DNA of 64,000 bases from Serripes groenlandicus. Lineage: Eukaryota; Mollusca; Bivalvia; Cardiida; Cardiidae. Of the stretch, positions 1 to 9,439 are shown one piece after another (the first letter of the stretch is position 1; each line of letters opens with the position of its first letter). The stretch covers positions 862,522 through 926,521 of the forward strand of contig JASEVX010000033.1 in NCBI GenBank assembly GCA_031761405.1. Reading direction: 5' to 3'. Both the position numbers and the translations under genes were made by a program. Under the pieces are notes generated by a model. It searched no databases and was not told the origin of the DNA. It saw only the letters and a program-made list of their open reading frames with translations.

Positions 1-40
1 ACAAGAGAAAGTTGATGCAAGGCATCAATGTCGCCGGAAA
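1..40 (-). mobile_element. 3' terminus of a Helentron-like element, reverse strand
   Basis: Read on the minus strand this ends with a short hairpin (TTGATGC / GCATCAA) followed by CTTTCTCTTGT, the same hairpin-plus-CTCTTGT ending seen in other elements here. A near-identical copy is at 24503-24542. The element body cannot be delimited. Confidence 0.4.
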
Positions 41-454
41 AGACTGCATTGATTTATTTATGTATTCTTGACTTTCCTTAGTCTATTCAAACATTAGGAA
101 CGTAGTAATGAAAACATTTGTTTATAAATTTTATATACATACCTATACATTAGGGTACCTATAAAAAATTAACGAAATGTGTACACATTTATCTGGCTTA
201 AATTTAATTTTGCTGTTGTTACTTATTTAAATAATAGTATTCATTCATATAATTTCAATGTTTGTCAATCTTATTCGAATCACAAGGTAAATATCCTGGT
301 ATTGCTTTAAAGGGAGGTAATTTGAAGAAAACAAAAGTCTTCAAAAGGAGAAATATATCAGCATTACCGTCTACAGTTTAAATTGTTCTATTGTTTGTGG
401 ATTTAAAAATGTTCTTTTTTTCTTATTTCTACATGTACAACGAAATATTGCGGC

Positions 455-490
455 TTCTCTTTGACGCTTTGCGTCAAACATTCGTCTTGT
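455..490 (+). mobile_element. Possible Helentron-like 3' hairpin end
   Basis: A stem TTTGACGC / GCGTCAAA with a short loop at 460-478 is followed by CATTCGTCTTGT. This resembles the hairpin-plus-TCTTGT ending of the element at position 1 but on the opposite strand. A chance palindrome is possible. Confidence 0.25.
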
Positions 491-535
491 ACTTGTCTAA
501 AATAAAATAATATCACTCGCTTTTTCATATCGAAA

Positions 536-546
536 TGCGCATGCGC
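536..546. promoter_or_regulatory. NRF1-type palindrome
   Basis: TGCGCATGCGC matches the known NRF-1 binding consensus, which is frequent at animal housekeeping promoters. It sits 9 bp before an ATG that opens a 67-codon frame. CpG-containing sequence is rare in this AT-rich window, which makes it stand out. Function is inferred only. Confidence 0.3.
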
Positions 547-554
547 GAAAATCG

Positions 555-758
555 ATGTTAAAGGTCACGAAACTACACAACAGAATAGGGTCTATATTTA
601 GCTTAGAAACAGTTCCTACTTTAGATATTCATGGATTAACATTATTAAATGAATTCTACACAAATCAAGACATCTCTTTGAACATGAAAACAACATTTAG
701 TAAGTTAAAATTGCTATTAAAAGGAGAATCCGAAATTGACCTCAATGATGACACATAA
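555..758 (+). CDS. Unrecognised 67-codon open frame
   Basis: An ATG-to-stop frame of 67 codons, mixed hydrophilic and hydrophobic, with an acidic C-terminus ending in Asp-Asp-Thr. I recognise no domain. It lies just downstream of the NRF1-type palindrome and outside any repeat I can identify. It could be a small gene, a 5' exon or a decayed exon, but in AT-rich intron a frame of this length also arises by chance. Confidence 0.18.
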   Translation: MLKVTKLHNRIGSIFSLETVPTLDIHGLTLLNEFYTNQDISLNMKTTFSKLKLLLKGESEIDLNDDT

Positions 759-1056
759 GAGTCTGCATTAGGGGGTGTTGGTTCACGTCTTGAAGGGACC
801 ACTTTTGTCTTCGTAAATAAGACAAAAAACTTAAATGCGAGTGAAATAAAAAAAACTGCAAACATTAAAAAATCGGAATATTTATTTCATTTTAGATGTG
901 TCATTTATTAGTGTTCGTAAACAACCACAATTGTAATATGTTCAAATCATCTAGATTTGTTTCTTTCTAATAATAAGCCGCCCTCCCATGTGATTTCCGA
1001 AAAGCTATTAAAAATAGAAGTCGCGGGCTTCTGCCCGGCGACTAATTAATACAATA

Positions 1057-1285
1057 TTGATCCTTTCCAAAATGTAGATGCCTTCTGATATCTCTGAAGC
1101 GGATGACGTTTGAAAACATTGTTGAATTATAAAAAGAACTTGCTCATGATGAGCAATGTTTTCTCTCGTCTCAATGTTTTAAACTCTTATTCAATTATAG
1201 TTAAACGTTCATTTATTTATTTTTCCATACTTTTGTCTTGGATGTTTTTAAAGCTGCAGAATTGTTGTGTGTGAGAAAGGTTTAA
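1057..1285 (+). mobile_element. TTAA-MITE, diverged full length
   Basis: It is 229 bp. The left target is mutated to TTGA and the right is TTAA. The central hairpin with loop CATGATG is preserved, while the termini are eroded (CCTTTCC left, GAGAAAGG right), indicating an old copy. Confidence 0.75.
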
Positions 1286-1468
1286 AAGATCATATAGACA
1301 TTGACAGACTTTGTGGATTAAAGCATCATTTTCATGTGCTGGAAATCCAGGTTCAATCCTTGGTCAGATCATACCTAAGACTTCTAAAATTGTAGTCGAT
1401 TACTTCCTCCCTCTTGGCGCCTAGGTTCGCAGGGATGGCATACTGCCTGATAGACACCGTTGTCAACC
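1286..1468 (+). mobile_element. Candidate tRNA-derived SINE
   Basis: GGTTCAATCC at 1350-1359 matches a pol III B box. The CTTGGCGC...AGGTTCGCAGGGATGGCATA body resembles segments near 2385 and 47297, suggesting one dispersed family. No clear tail or target duplication was found. Confidence 0.35.
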
Positions 1469-1683
1469 TTAACCCTTTTCCATATGCAACTATTCTGCAG
1501 CAGACGACTTTGAACATATTTGTCAAAAAATAAAAAATCTCTATAATTGAATAAAAGTGGAAAATATTATGGCAAAAGGAGAAATTGCTCGTTTTGAGCA
1601 ATTTCTCCTTTTGTCACAATGTTTTCAAAAAGGCCCTCTGCTGCAGAGGCGTCGGAAAGCGTCTTTATGAGGGAAAGGGTTAA
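1469..1683 (-). mobile_element. TTAA-MITE, near full length
   Basis: TTAA on both sides, 215 bp. The R-end is left and the L-end right (GGCGTCGGAAAGCGTC). The hairpin stem around GCTCGTTTTGAGC is intact. A short deletion lies between the R-end and the hairpin. Confidence 0.9.
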
Positions 1684-1706
1684 TAACTTACCAGCTCTAT
1701 TCGTAA

Positions 1707-1907
1707 TTAATACTTTCGCCACCTGCAGACGCATTTCGACGCACAATTATAGCAGAAGACGACTTTTGGAAACATTGTTGCCAAAGGTTTAAATGTTTTC
1801 AACTTTATTTTACAATTAAGCTATCTTTTATAGAGATTTTTCAGGTTTTTGTCACTCGATTTTCAAAGTAGTCTGCTGCAGATTTGTTGTATGTTGGAAA
1901 GGGTTAA
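1707..1907 (+). mobile_element. TTAA-MITE, variant subfamily
   Basis: TTAA on both sides, 201 bp. The L-end reads CACCTGCAGACGCATTT and the hairpin core is deleted. It belongs to the subfamily also seen at 12106, 29462 and 56281 (GCAATAGCAGCAGACGAC, TTTTTCAGGTTTTTGTCAC). Confidence 0.85.
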
Positions 1908-1938
1908 CAAAGGAAATGTTGTGATGGAAATGAAATAA

Positions 1939-2100
1939 TTAACTACCCCTTTGCAAATCTGCAGCAAAGGACATAGATCTTGGAAAAAATACAGAAAACC
2001 CCTATTTATTAAAGTATCATTATTGAATAGAGATTAGAGTTTTAAACATTATGGCAAAGATAGAAATTGTTCATTTTAAATGAAGAATTGTTTGAGCAAA
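1939..2100 (-). mobile_element. TTAA-MITE remnant, right side lost
   Basis: TTAA followed by CTACCCCTTTGCAAATCTGC and the R-side body down to the degenerate hairpin, then unrelated sequence. The L-end is missing. Confidence 0.5.
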
Positions 2101-2463
2101 GTTTACTACACTCCATCCTGTATACAGTATAGGCCTCTGTGCTGATTGTCACTGTCTCCTGGTTGTATACTGGTTAGAGTGTCCGCTGCAGGAGACCAGT
2201 GTCTGGTCATACCAAACACTATTAAAATGGAAGAAATTTTAAGAAAACCCTTGGGATTGCATAACGTTGGAAGCATCAGTATCAGCATAAGTAAAACTGT
2301 TTGTAGGTGTGGGAGGTTGTTGGTTTAATCCCTAACCAGGTCATACCAATTTTGTATCAAAAAATGGTAGTAATGGTTTTTTTTCCTTGGTGCACAGGAT
2401 TGTGGGGTAGTCATTAAGAAAACCTCCCGGTATCAGAATGAATGGACCAGTAGGACCCGTTTT
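2101..2463 (+). mobile_element. Diverged SINE-like sequence
   Basis: It contains two B-box-like stretches followed by a GGTCATACC motif (near 2205 and 2335) and a CCTTGGTGCACAGGATTG block that parallels the 1286-1468 and 47272-47440 sequences. Boundaries are unclear. It could be two partial copies side by side. Confidence 0.3.
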
Positions 2464-2710
2464 GATTGATTGATTTGGGTTTAACGCCGTTTTTAAAGAA
2501 AAATCAGTAATTTCACGGCGGCCAGTTCACCTACTCATGCATTTCCTGGCTTTCTACACCAGTACTCCACACAAAATACTTTCTAAGCAACTGGCTGCTC
2601 TTCAACATAGACTGTTAGCCCATTGGTGAAAGACGAATGTTGGCCGAGCTGGATTGACATCCCCTGGATTGACAGCCTGCGTCGCTACTGACTAAGCTTA
2701 GCTCCCCGAG
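2464..2710 (-). mobile_element. tRNA-derived SINE (AATC-tail family), minus strand
   Basis: It starts with a (GATT)n tail read on +, then GGGTTTAACGCCGTTTT, the body with CCAGTTCACCTACTCATG, and a tRNA-like head near 2640-2706 that is damaged (part of the B-box region is deleted). Confidence 0.7.
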
Positions 2711-2862
2711 TAGGAGCACTGAGCATTTACTTACCCAGGAAACCAAATGATATTGATTTCGGCATAAAACACCATGCAGTCTGACAAATTCAATCAAACT
2801 GAACTGAGTGCACCAAAGGGTCAGTGACTGTGAATGACCCTTTCAAGTGTGTATTGTGACTG

Positions 2863-3104
2863 TTAAACCCCCTTTCCCTCATGCAATCAATCTGCAGCAG
2901 ACGACTTTGAAAACATCTAAAGAAAAATATGTATGTAACCAACCTATAAATGTAACTTATACAAGTATTATTTATTGAATATAGTTGAAATCAAAGTGTG
3001 GCAGAAGCAAACAAATTGTTCATTTTAATAAGAGCAATTTCTTCTTTTCCCACATTGTATTTCATGTTTAGTTGCCCGCTGCATCTGCATGTTGCATTAC
3101 TTAA
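2863..3104 (-). mobile_element. TTAA-MITE, diverged
   Basis: TTAA remains on both sides although the right terminus is scrambled. The R-end CTGCAGCAGACGACTTTGAA is well kept and the hairpin arms are degenerate. Confidence 0.65.
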
Positions 3105-3149
3105 TTATTGACCTTATATCATGTAATATTTTGTCATCTGAATTGAAAA

Positions 3150-3287
3150 TTATTTATGATGAAATTAATATCAAATTATAATAAAGAGGTGAAAACAAGA
3201 AACAGCACTTTCTGTGCAATTTCTCCTTTTCTACTTCTTTCAAAAAATGAAAGCGTCAGATGTTGTCTGTATTATGAAAAGGGTTAA
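3150..3287 (-). mobile_element. TTAA-MITE right-half fragment
   Basis: Hairpin arm GTGCAATTTCTCCTTTT, then GAAAGCGTCAGATG and GAAAAGGG with TTAA at 3284-3287. The left boundary is uncertain. Confidence 0.5.
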
Positions 3288-3355
3288 CATAGATTATTAA
3301 ATCTGATCTTAATTCATTCATACAAAAATTAATCCAATTAGAATTTCAAACATTC

Positions 3356-3606
3356 AATTCACATCCTTTTCCTACATACATGAATGACAAATCTGCAGTG
3401 CTCAGACGACTTTGAACATTTTTAAGAGAAAATATTAAAACTTGCTTTAAATGAAAATACAATAAGTGAAAAGAGCTGAAAACATCGCTATAAAAGGAGA
3501 AATTGCTCATTTATTTATATGAGCAATTTCTTATTTTGCCACAATATTTTCAAAAGTCATCCAATGCTGAGCGCGTCAGAAAGTGTCTGTAGGTGGTGAA
3601 AGGGTA
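3356..3606 (-). mobile_element. TTAA-MITE, diverged
   Basis: Terminus CCTTTTCCTACATAC left and GTGAAAGGGTAA right. The stem-loop has an enlarged AT-rich loop (GCTCATTTATTTATATGAGC). Target sites are decayed. Confidence 0.7.
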
Positions 3607-3909
3607 AAGAAAATGAATTTGAATTTCCGATATGCCAGGTTTGGTTTGCGCCAATGAAACACATTTATCTGATAACGTTGTGATTCCAAACTCCAAATTA
3701 TAGACATCTTCAGGATAAAAAAGAATCTGTTGGCATTCAAGTGTATATAAAGAGAACTGGACTGCAATGATCAAGTTATCCTTTGTCCACAATATTTTAA
3801 ACTCCATCCCAAAGATTTCTGGCTGTTAAAATGATTTCAAAGCAGCTCATCAGGTATTAAAAATGTATATTAATCAAATACTGTTGATGGATTTATTAAT
3901 CGTAGTCAC

Positions 3910-4100
3910 TTAAACCTTTCCCTCATATAGACGCTTTCTGATGCCTCTGCAGCAAAACGTGCAATTTCTCCTTTTTCCACAATGTTTTCCACTTTTTGTC
4001 ATAGGTTAATTATCCATTCAGTGATGGAGATTTTCTATCTTTTGGCAAAACATCTTCAAAGTCGTCTGCTGCAGAATTGTCGTATGAGGGAAAGGGTTAA
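3910..4100 (+). mobile_element. TTAA-MITE, internal-deletion derivative
   Basis: Both TTAA sites and both termini are present but the copy is 191 bp. The 5' arm of the hairpin is cleanly missing between CTCTGCAGCA and AAAACGTGCAATTTC, a loss of about 40 bp. The rest matches the young 230-bp type closely. Confidence 0.9.
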
Positions 4101-4228
4101 GTGTATTGCAGTTTCTAAAAGTGTTTCCCCAGACGGTGACGTATACCACACCAATCTAGATTTCTCCCACAAATACTTACATGCAACTGGCTACCTTTTC
4201 TCAATTTTTTTTAACATTTGAAGAAGAC

Positions 4229-4465
4229 CGAATTATTCATTTCCCACATACAACAAATCTGAAGCAGACGACTTTGAAAGCATCTAGATAAAAACATGGA
4301 AAATCCCCATAAATGAAGGTATATTTAATTACTGAAAAATATTGAAAACATTGTGACAAAAGGCGAAATGCCTTGTTTTGAGCAATTTCTTCTTTTGTCA
4401 CATTGTTTTCAAAAGCTGTCTGCTGCAAAGGCGTGAGAAAGCGTCTATATGCTGGAAAAGGTTAA
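4229..4465 (-). mobile_element. TTAA-MITE
   Basis: R-end with CATACAACAAATCTGAAGC, hairpin with GCCTTGTTTTGAGC, L-end with GGCGTGAGAAAGCGTC. The right TTAA (4462-4465) is shared with the next copy. Confidence 0.8.
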
Positions 4466-4682
4466 CCATTTCCAACTTACAGACGCATTTCTATGTATCT
4501 ACAGCAGACTACCTATGATAACATTGTCAAAAATAGAAATTGATCATGATGAGCAATTTTTCCATTTGCCCAATGTTTGCCACTTTCAATTATCTTCAAT
4601 TTCAGTTTACACTTTTTCAACTCTATTGTGCACATGCTTTCAAACTCTCTGCTGCAGATTTGTTGCATGAATGGGAACAAAA
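4462..4682 (+). mobile_element. TTAA-MITE sharing its left TTAA
   Basis: Starts at the same TTAA that ends the previous copy. The L-end is diverged (ACTTACAGACGCATTTC) and the right terminus decayed to GAATGGGAACAA. Confidence 0.7.
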
Positions 4683-4813
4683 CAGTTTCTTCAAGGATAG
4701 ACTTCTGACCCCTTATCTGAAACCCCTGCCCTCTTTAAAACAATAAAAATGTCTGTAAAAGAAAGGATTGATAAAACTTGATTGGCCAGCCCAATTTTTA
4801 TGATCTGTGTTAT

Positions 4814-5096
4814 TATATCCCCTTCGAAGAAGAGGGGGTATATAGGAGTCACTGTGTCGGGCAGTCTGTTGGTCGGTCGGTCGGAAGCCATATTTTGTCC
4901 GGCCTGTTTCTTACAAACCACTGGGTGGAATTCAATAAGATTTTACATGAAGCTTCTATACCAAGAGGAGATGTGCATATCTGGTTGCAATTGCATGATA
5001 TTTTACAGAGTTATGGCCCCTTTTACTAATTAAGTTATGGTGTAGGTCAAGGTGCTGTTTAGGGGGTATTTATCATCTTCAGTGATAGTTCTAGTT
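4814..5096 (+). mobile_element. Helentron/pearl-like element, CCCC-TTCGAAGAAG-GGGG family
   Basis: A 5' hairpin (TATATCCCC, loop, GAGGGGGTATATA) is followed by a GTCGGTCGGTCGG microsatellite and one core unit, then AGGGGGTATTTATC, a small stem and TTCTAGT. The 5' TATACCCC is inverted near the 3' end as GGGGGTAT. A second copy is at 23265-23558. No coding capacity is visible. Confidence 0.6.
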
Positions 5097-5325
5097 TAAC
5101 CCTTTCCCTCATATAGACGCTTTCTGACGCCTCTGCAGCAGACGGCTTTTTGAAAACATAGTGACAAAAGAAGAAATTGCACAAAACGTGCAATTTCTCC
5201 TTTTGCCACAATGTTTTCCACTTTTTGTCATAGGTTATCCATTCAATTATGGAGATTTTCTGTGTTTTGACAAAATACGTTCAAAGTCGTCTGCTGCAGA
5301 ATTGTCGTATGAGGGAAAGGGTTAA
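5096..5325 (+). mobile_element. TTAA-MITE, intact 230-bp type copy
   Basis: TTAA at 5096-5099 and 5322-5325 flank a 222-bp body with an 18-bp inverted terminus counted with the target (TTAACCCTTTCCCTCATA). The stem-loop is at 5152-5218: a 31-bp stem, loop AAAAC, three mismatches. It inserted exactly at the 3' end of the Helentron-like element. Used here as the reference copy; no open frame of note. Confidence 0.95.
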
Positions 5326-5366
5326 TGTTTGGAGTCATTCCCGCTGATACCTCATCATGTAGAATT

Positions 5367-5580
5367 TAGCATTTCCTACATACAGCTATTCTCAGTAACA
5401 GTACATGAAACCCCATCAGCGAAATGAAGAACCTCTATGAATGAAAGTAATATAATTGAATGGAGTTGAAAACATTGTGGGGGCAAAATGAAAAATTTCT
5501 CATCACGAGCAATGTTTATGATAGTTGTCTGCTGCAGATGTCACGTGCCAAAATGCGTCTGCAATAGGGGAAATGGTTAG
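5367..5580 (-). mobile_element. TTAA-MITE, old
   Basis: Termini TTTCCTACATACAGC and GGGGAAATGG. The hairpin arms are partly lost and the CTGCTGCAGATG box is kept. Confidence 0.65.
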
Positions 5581-5759
5581 ATAGGTATGTCAGGTAAATG
5601 TTATGATTGATGTCTTTGATGTCTTTGTTTTACAACCAGTTGTAACACTGTTTGTACATAGCCAAGTCTATGATGCCTCATTTGCAGAATGTGTGACTTA
5701 AATACAAGCCGCATTTGGTAAAAGGGGTGAGGTTGTCTTAGTATGGGGGAGGGGGGCCT

Positions 5760-5880
5760 TTTTATTGATCCTTTTTATTGATCATTTCATAAATTAGAAA
5801 AAATGAGAATTTATTCATCATGAAATGTCTGCTTGTAGCTAGTCAACATCAATATTCATCTGAAGGTGGGAAAGGGTTAA
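5760..5880 (+). mobile_element. TTAA-MITE remnant
   Basis: Only the right terminus GGTGGGAAAGGG with TTAA at 5877-5880 is clear. The rest is badly diverged. Confidence 0.45.
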
Positions 5881-5951
5881 TATCTATATCCTTGCAAACT
5901 ATTGAAGGATGATACATGATCATTGGCAAAAAGGGTATATCCAGGCTTCAA

Positions 5952-6190
5952 AGTCTACCCTTTCCCACATAAAGCAAATCCGCAGCAAATGAATATGAAA
6001 ATATCTGCGCAATAATATATGGAAATCTACAAATGAAAGGATAATAATTCATCGAATTTTAGTTGAAAACATTATGCAACAAATGGAGAAATTGCTCATG
6101 TTGAGCAATTACTCCTTTTGCTACAATGTTTTCAAAATTTGTCTACTGCAGATGCCATGAAAAATATGTCTGCATATGGGAAAGGGTGAA
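5952..6190 (-). mobile_element. TTAA-MITE, old full length
   Basis: CCCTTTCCCACATAAAGC left and CATATGGGAAAGGG right. The stem GAGAAATTGCTC with loop ATGTT is retained. Both targets are mutated. Confidence 0.8.
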
Positions 6191-6699
6191 TATGAAGGCA
6201 CCAGCATGTTCTTGAAGTACAATCTCTAATGAGATAATTACCACTTACCTGTAGGTCAGGTATAACAGGTGAACGCTGAAATGGCTTAAAACATAGCCAG
6301 TTTTCCCATTACTTAATTCAGTTTTGATATGGTGATGTAGCCATGTCAGGTTGTTGCACAAATGGTGTAATATGTTCAAGATTCTCCCAGTATTTAATTT
6401 GGTTTTACGCGGACTTGTATTTCCAGAACAGCATATATCATTTCGAGAATTAGTGAAGATTCTGTGTGTTATAAATAAAAAGTTACTGTGTTAAATGGAG
6501 CAAAAAATCTTGGCTTTTAAAACTTGATAATGGCTGTTGTTAGTTCTTTTTTACCCTTTCTGTTTTCACACATAAGTTCCAGGGAAAATCTTAAAAACAA
6601 AATGATAAATGTGTAACACTGAATGGATATTAGACTTTAATAGAATACAACTAGATTGGTTTCGATACATGTTCCGTTTTTGTGTCTGACAATGTCTAG

Positions 6700-6730
6700 A
6701 CATGGAGAAGATACTGAAGATATTTCACAG
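6700..6730 (+). CDS. PARD3: Possible 31-nt PAR-3 microexon
   Basis: The segment lies between a pyrimidine-rich tract ending in AG (6698-6699) and a strong donor (CAG|GTATGTGA). Read so that it ends in phase 0, as the next exon requires, it encodes His-Gly-Glu-Asp-Thr-Glu-Asp-Ile-Ser-Gln without a stop. That would add an acidic insert just before the Tyr-Trp-Val segment of the CR1 domain. It is outside recognised repeats. Nothing homologous is known to me, so this is inference from splice signals and phase only. Confidence 0.3.
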
Positions 6731-6784
6731 GTATGTGATTGCTACCAGAGGCAAAGATTATAAAATGTGAATGTTTAAAACAAC

Positions 6785-7007
6785 ATATTCCTTTCCCACA
6801 TACAGATATTTCCTAATGCCTCTGCAGCAGGCTACTTTTGGAAACATTATGGCGAAAATGAAATAATGCTCATCATGAGCATTTCATTCTTTTGTCAAAA
6901 TGTTTTAAACTCTATTCATAAGATATACATTCATATACATAGAGATCAAGTACATGTCGTTTTAAAAATTGTCTGCTGCAGAATTATTGAGGTTGGGAAA
7001 GGTTTAA
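6785..7007 (+). mobile_element. TTAA-MITE
   Basis: CCTTTCCCACATACAGAT left and TTGGGAAAGG plus TTAA (7004-7007) right. The hairpin loop is CATCATGAGCA. Confidence 0.75.
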
Positions 7008-7019
7008 ATACTTCCATCG

Positions 7020-7252
7020 TTTACTCCTTTCCCATTTATAGACACTTTCTGACACCTATGTAGCAGACAACTTTTGAAAACACAGTGGCAAAAGAAGAAA
7101 TTGCTCGTAATGAGCAATTTCTCCTTTTACCACAGTGTTTTCAACTCTTATCAGTAATCACAATTGCATTTTTAGACATTTTTGATAGTTTAGCAATAGG
7201 TGTTTTCAAAGTCCTCTGCTTCAGAAATGTTTTATGTGGGAAGGGGTTACCT
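7020..7252 (+). mobile_element. TTAA-MITE
   Basis: Follows the previous copy by about 12 bp. The stem-loop with GCTCGTAATGAGC is nearly perfect. The right end is GGGAAGGGG with target TTAC. Confidence 0.8.
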
Positions 7253-7518
7253 GATGTTATATTTTGAACCATTTGCTTTGAGATCATCTGAGAAAGAAAA
7301 GAGTTATATCTCGAAAAGTGAATGTATAGATCTTTGATACAGAATAGAAAACATTGTACAGGGGATGAATCGGTACTTTCGGTGCTTTGATGTTTAGGAT
7401 TAAAATCAAATTAAACTAATTTTTACAGGAAACAGAGCCTTTTCAGAGACAACATTCTCTGCGAGATGATAACCTTCAGATTGATGTGTGATAAGATATC
7501 ATTACACATGTTTTGTGA

Positions 7519-7735
7519 TTTACCCTTTAATTCCCACTTGCAGCAAATCTGCAGCAAATCTGCAGCAGATCGAAGGCTTAGTCTTATTAGGCAGAAATAT
7601 TGAAAATCTCTCTATACATGCAAATGAAATTGTAATTATTGAGTAAAGATGAAAACATTGTGCTTATTGGAGCAATTTCTCCTTTTGTCACAATGTTTTC
7701 AAAAGTTTTGTGCTGCAGATGCTTCAAAATTGGAT
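7519..7735 (-). mobile_element. TTAA-MITE with small R-end duplication
   Basis: The R-end box CAAATCTGCAG is repeated in tandem (7545-7568), an unusual local duplication. The hairpin is reduced to its 3' arm. Confidence 0.65.
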
Positions 7736-7763
7736 AGAGAATCAATATCTTATGTATTTCATA

Positions 7764-7993
7764 TTAACCCTTTCCCTCATACGACTAATCTGCAGCAGAC
7801 GGCTTTGAACATATTTTATCAAAAAGTAGAAAATCTCTATAATTGAATGGATAACCTATGACTAAAGTGGAAAACATTGTGACAAAAGGAGAAATTGCTT
7901 GTTTTGAGCAATTTCTTCTTTTGTAACTTTTTTTCTCAAAAAGCTGTCTGCTGCAGAGGCGTTAAAAAGCGTCTATATGAGGGAAAGGGTTAA
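7764..7993 (-). mobile_element. TTAA-MITE, intact 230 bp
   Basis: Perfect TTAA on both sides. The R-end has CATACGACTAATCTGCAGC and the L-end AAAGCGTCTATATGAGGG. A young copy about 325 bp upstream of the first PAR-3 exon. Confidence 0.93.
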
Positions 7994-8152
7994 GGTAAAT
8001 TGGCGTACAACAAATTGGGCAACAGCTTTAGCTTTTGTCAAAAGATGCATCTAATATTGACTTACTCAATTACATGAAGACGGACGGTGAAGGCTCTGGC
8101 AAGACTTGGGGTATTCACAGACTCACCAGAGTCTTCACTGTATGCAGATGCA

Positions 8153-8215
8153 TTAACCCTTTTCCACATTCAGACGCATTTTGACGCCTATAAAGCAGAC
8201 GACTTATAACTAGTA
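8153..8215 (+). mobile_element. TTAA-MITE left-end stub
   Basis: TTAA and the L-end through AGCAGACGACTTAT only; the remainder is lost. It ends about 105 bp before the exon. Confidence 0.6.
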
Positions 8216-8319
8216 ATTTGTTGAAACGGCATAAAACACTTATCAATTAATTATTTTTTAAAAGCCTTGATCAATCAATTTTGTTTGTCTATTTAATGTC
8301 TATTATTATATTTTTCCAG

Positions 8320-8424
8320 CCGACGGACTACTGGGTGAGTGTGCACATTTTACGAACTGCCAATGAAGACTCCATACTTGATCCTGATGATACACTGATA
8401 GATGTCGTTGATGACAAGGAACAG
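8320..8424 (+). CDS. PARD3: PAR-3 exon: second half of N-terminal CR1 domain
   Basis: PAR-3 is a cortical polarity scaffold that self-associates through its N-terminal CR1 (PB1-like) domain and recruits PAR-6 and aPKC. This exon of 35 codons starts after TTTTTCCAG and ends before GTAAAT, phase 0 at both sides. It encodes Tyr-Trp-Val-Ser-Val-His, then Ile-Leu-Asp-Pro-Asp-Asp and Asp-Val-Val-Asp-Asp-Lys-Glu-Gln. Vertebrate PAR-3 has the matching order at about residues 43-74 (NYWIQVH, ILDLDD, DVADDKDR). The acidic position corresponding to mammalian Asp70, reported as important for CR1 oligomerisation, is conserved. The preceding half of CR1 is not in the window unless split by an unseen exon. 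Confidence 0.92.
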
Positions 8425-8459
8425 GTAAATAACATCAGTCTTTTCCTTAACCCTTTATA

Positions 8460-8665
8460 AAAGTCACTGACAAGCTTCATCCGTCTTTCACCAGTGGGCT
8501 AACAGTCTTTGCGGAAAAGCAGCCAGTTGCTTGGAAAGTGAGTTGTGTGGTGTGCTGGTGTGAGAAAGCCAGGAAAAACATGAGTAGGTGAACTAGGCAC
8601 ATTGATATGACTAAAAAAATCTTGAAAAAAGCCTTAAACACCAATCAATCAATCAATCAATTAAC
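8460..8665 (+). mobile_element. SINE (AATC-tail family), 5' truncated
   Basis: The tRNA-like head is missing. The body runs from AAGTCACTGACAAGC to the tail CAATCAATCAATC. It begins next to a small TTAACCCTTT stub, suggesting insertion into or beside a MITE end. It lies 36 bp after the exon. Confidence 0.65.
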
Positions 8666-8728
8666 TAACAAAGTATGCCTTGCACATTTAAGTTATTCAG
8701 TACACTACACTAGTAACAGATCAATGAA

Positions 8729-9020
8729 TTGATTGATTGGGGTTTAACGCCGTTTTTAACAATTTCTCAGTCATATCACGGCGGCCAGTTCACCTACTCA
8801 TGTGTTTCCTGGTTTTCTCACACCAGTACTACACATAACAATCTTACCAAGCAACTGGCTGCTTTTCCACATAGACTTAGCCCATTGGTGGAAGATGAAT
8901 GACGCATGTCGCAATGACTTTTGTCAAACGTCGGAAAGAAAGTTGGCCGAGCCAGGATTCGAACTCACAACCCCTGGATTGACAGCCCGCATCATTACTG
9001 ACTGAGCTACCGGGACTCGG
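8729..9020 (-). mobile_element. tRNA-derived SINE with target-site duplication
   Basis: Full-length minus-strand copy of 292 bp. The tail is (GATT)n at left; at right the head has GGATTCGAACTCACAACC (B box inverted) and TGACTGAGCTACCGG (A box inverted). The 15-bp duplication TAACAGATCAATGAA is found at 8714-8728 and 9021-9035. The short ORF inside is an artefact. Confidence 0.9.
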
Positions 9021-9439
9021 TAACAGATCAATGAAAGAACAGGAAACTAAACAACCATTTCTAATATGTCTAGATCTATGACAGTTTTCCTACACTTTTA
9101 TCAAAAGTTTTGTTGCAATGTATAATGGTAAGACCATTTACAATACAAGGTGCGAGTTACAAAATGTGTTAACAGCAAAATGTCCTGGGTAGGTGTAGAA
9201 TACAGACTGTAGTAATATAAGCAAATGGGTCCAATTTTCTACCCTAATTGAGAAAGGTATACAATCATTATGTACACCTAGCTGTTGTACAGACCCTTTT
9301 GACAGAATATTTAAACACTTTCCCACATTTTGAACAATTTCTCCTTTTGTTGCGATATTTTCAAAATGTGTCTGCAAATGGGTCAAATGAGGCATAGTAT
9401 TAAAAACTTCTATGATGAATTATGTATTTAATAATAATA

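Larger units (their letters stand above)
1..8319 (+). other. PARD3: PAR-3 intron sequence upstream of first exon in window
   Basis: No PAR-3 N-terminal start exon (the Met-Lys-Val-Thr-Val type opening known for the family) is visible here, so the coding start should lie upstream of the window. If so, this whole stretch is intronic, apart from a possible microexon at 6700-6730. It is mostly TTAA-MITE copies. Stretches 860-1056 and 6190-6784 show no repeat I recognise. Confidence 0.6.

Noticed and set aside
4778..5033. Overlapping 83-codon frames around 4778-5033
   Set aside because: They coincide with the TATACCCC-type Helentron-like element and a similar frame occurs in its other copy (23185-23496). 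The reading comes from shared repeat sequence.
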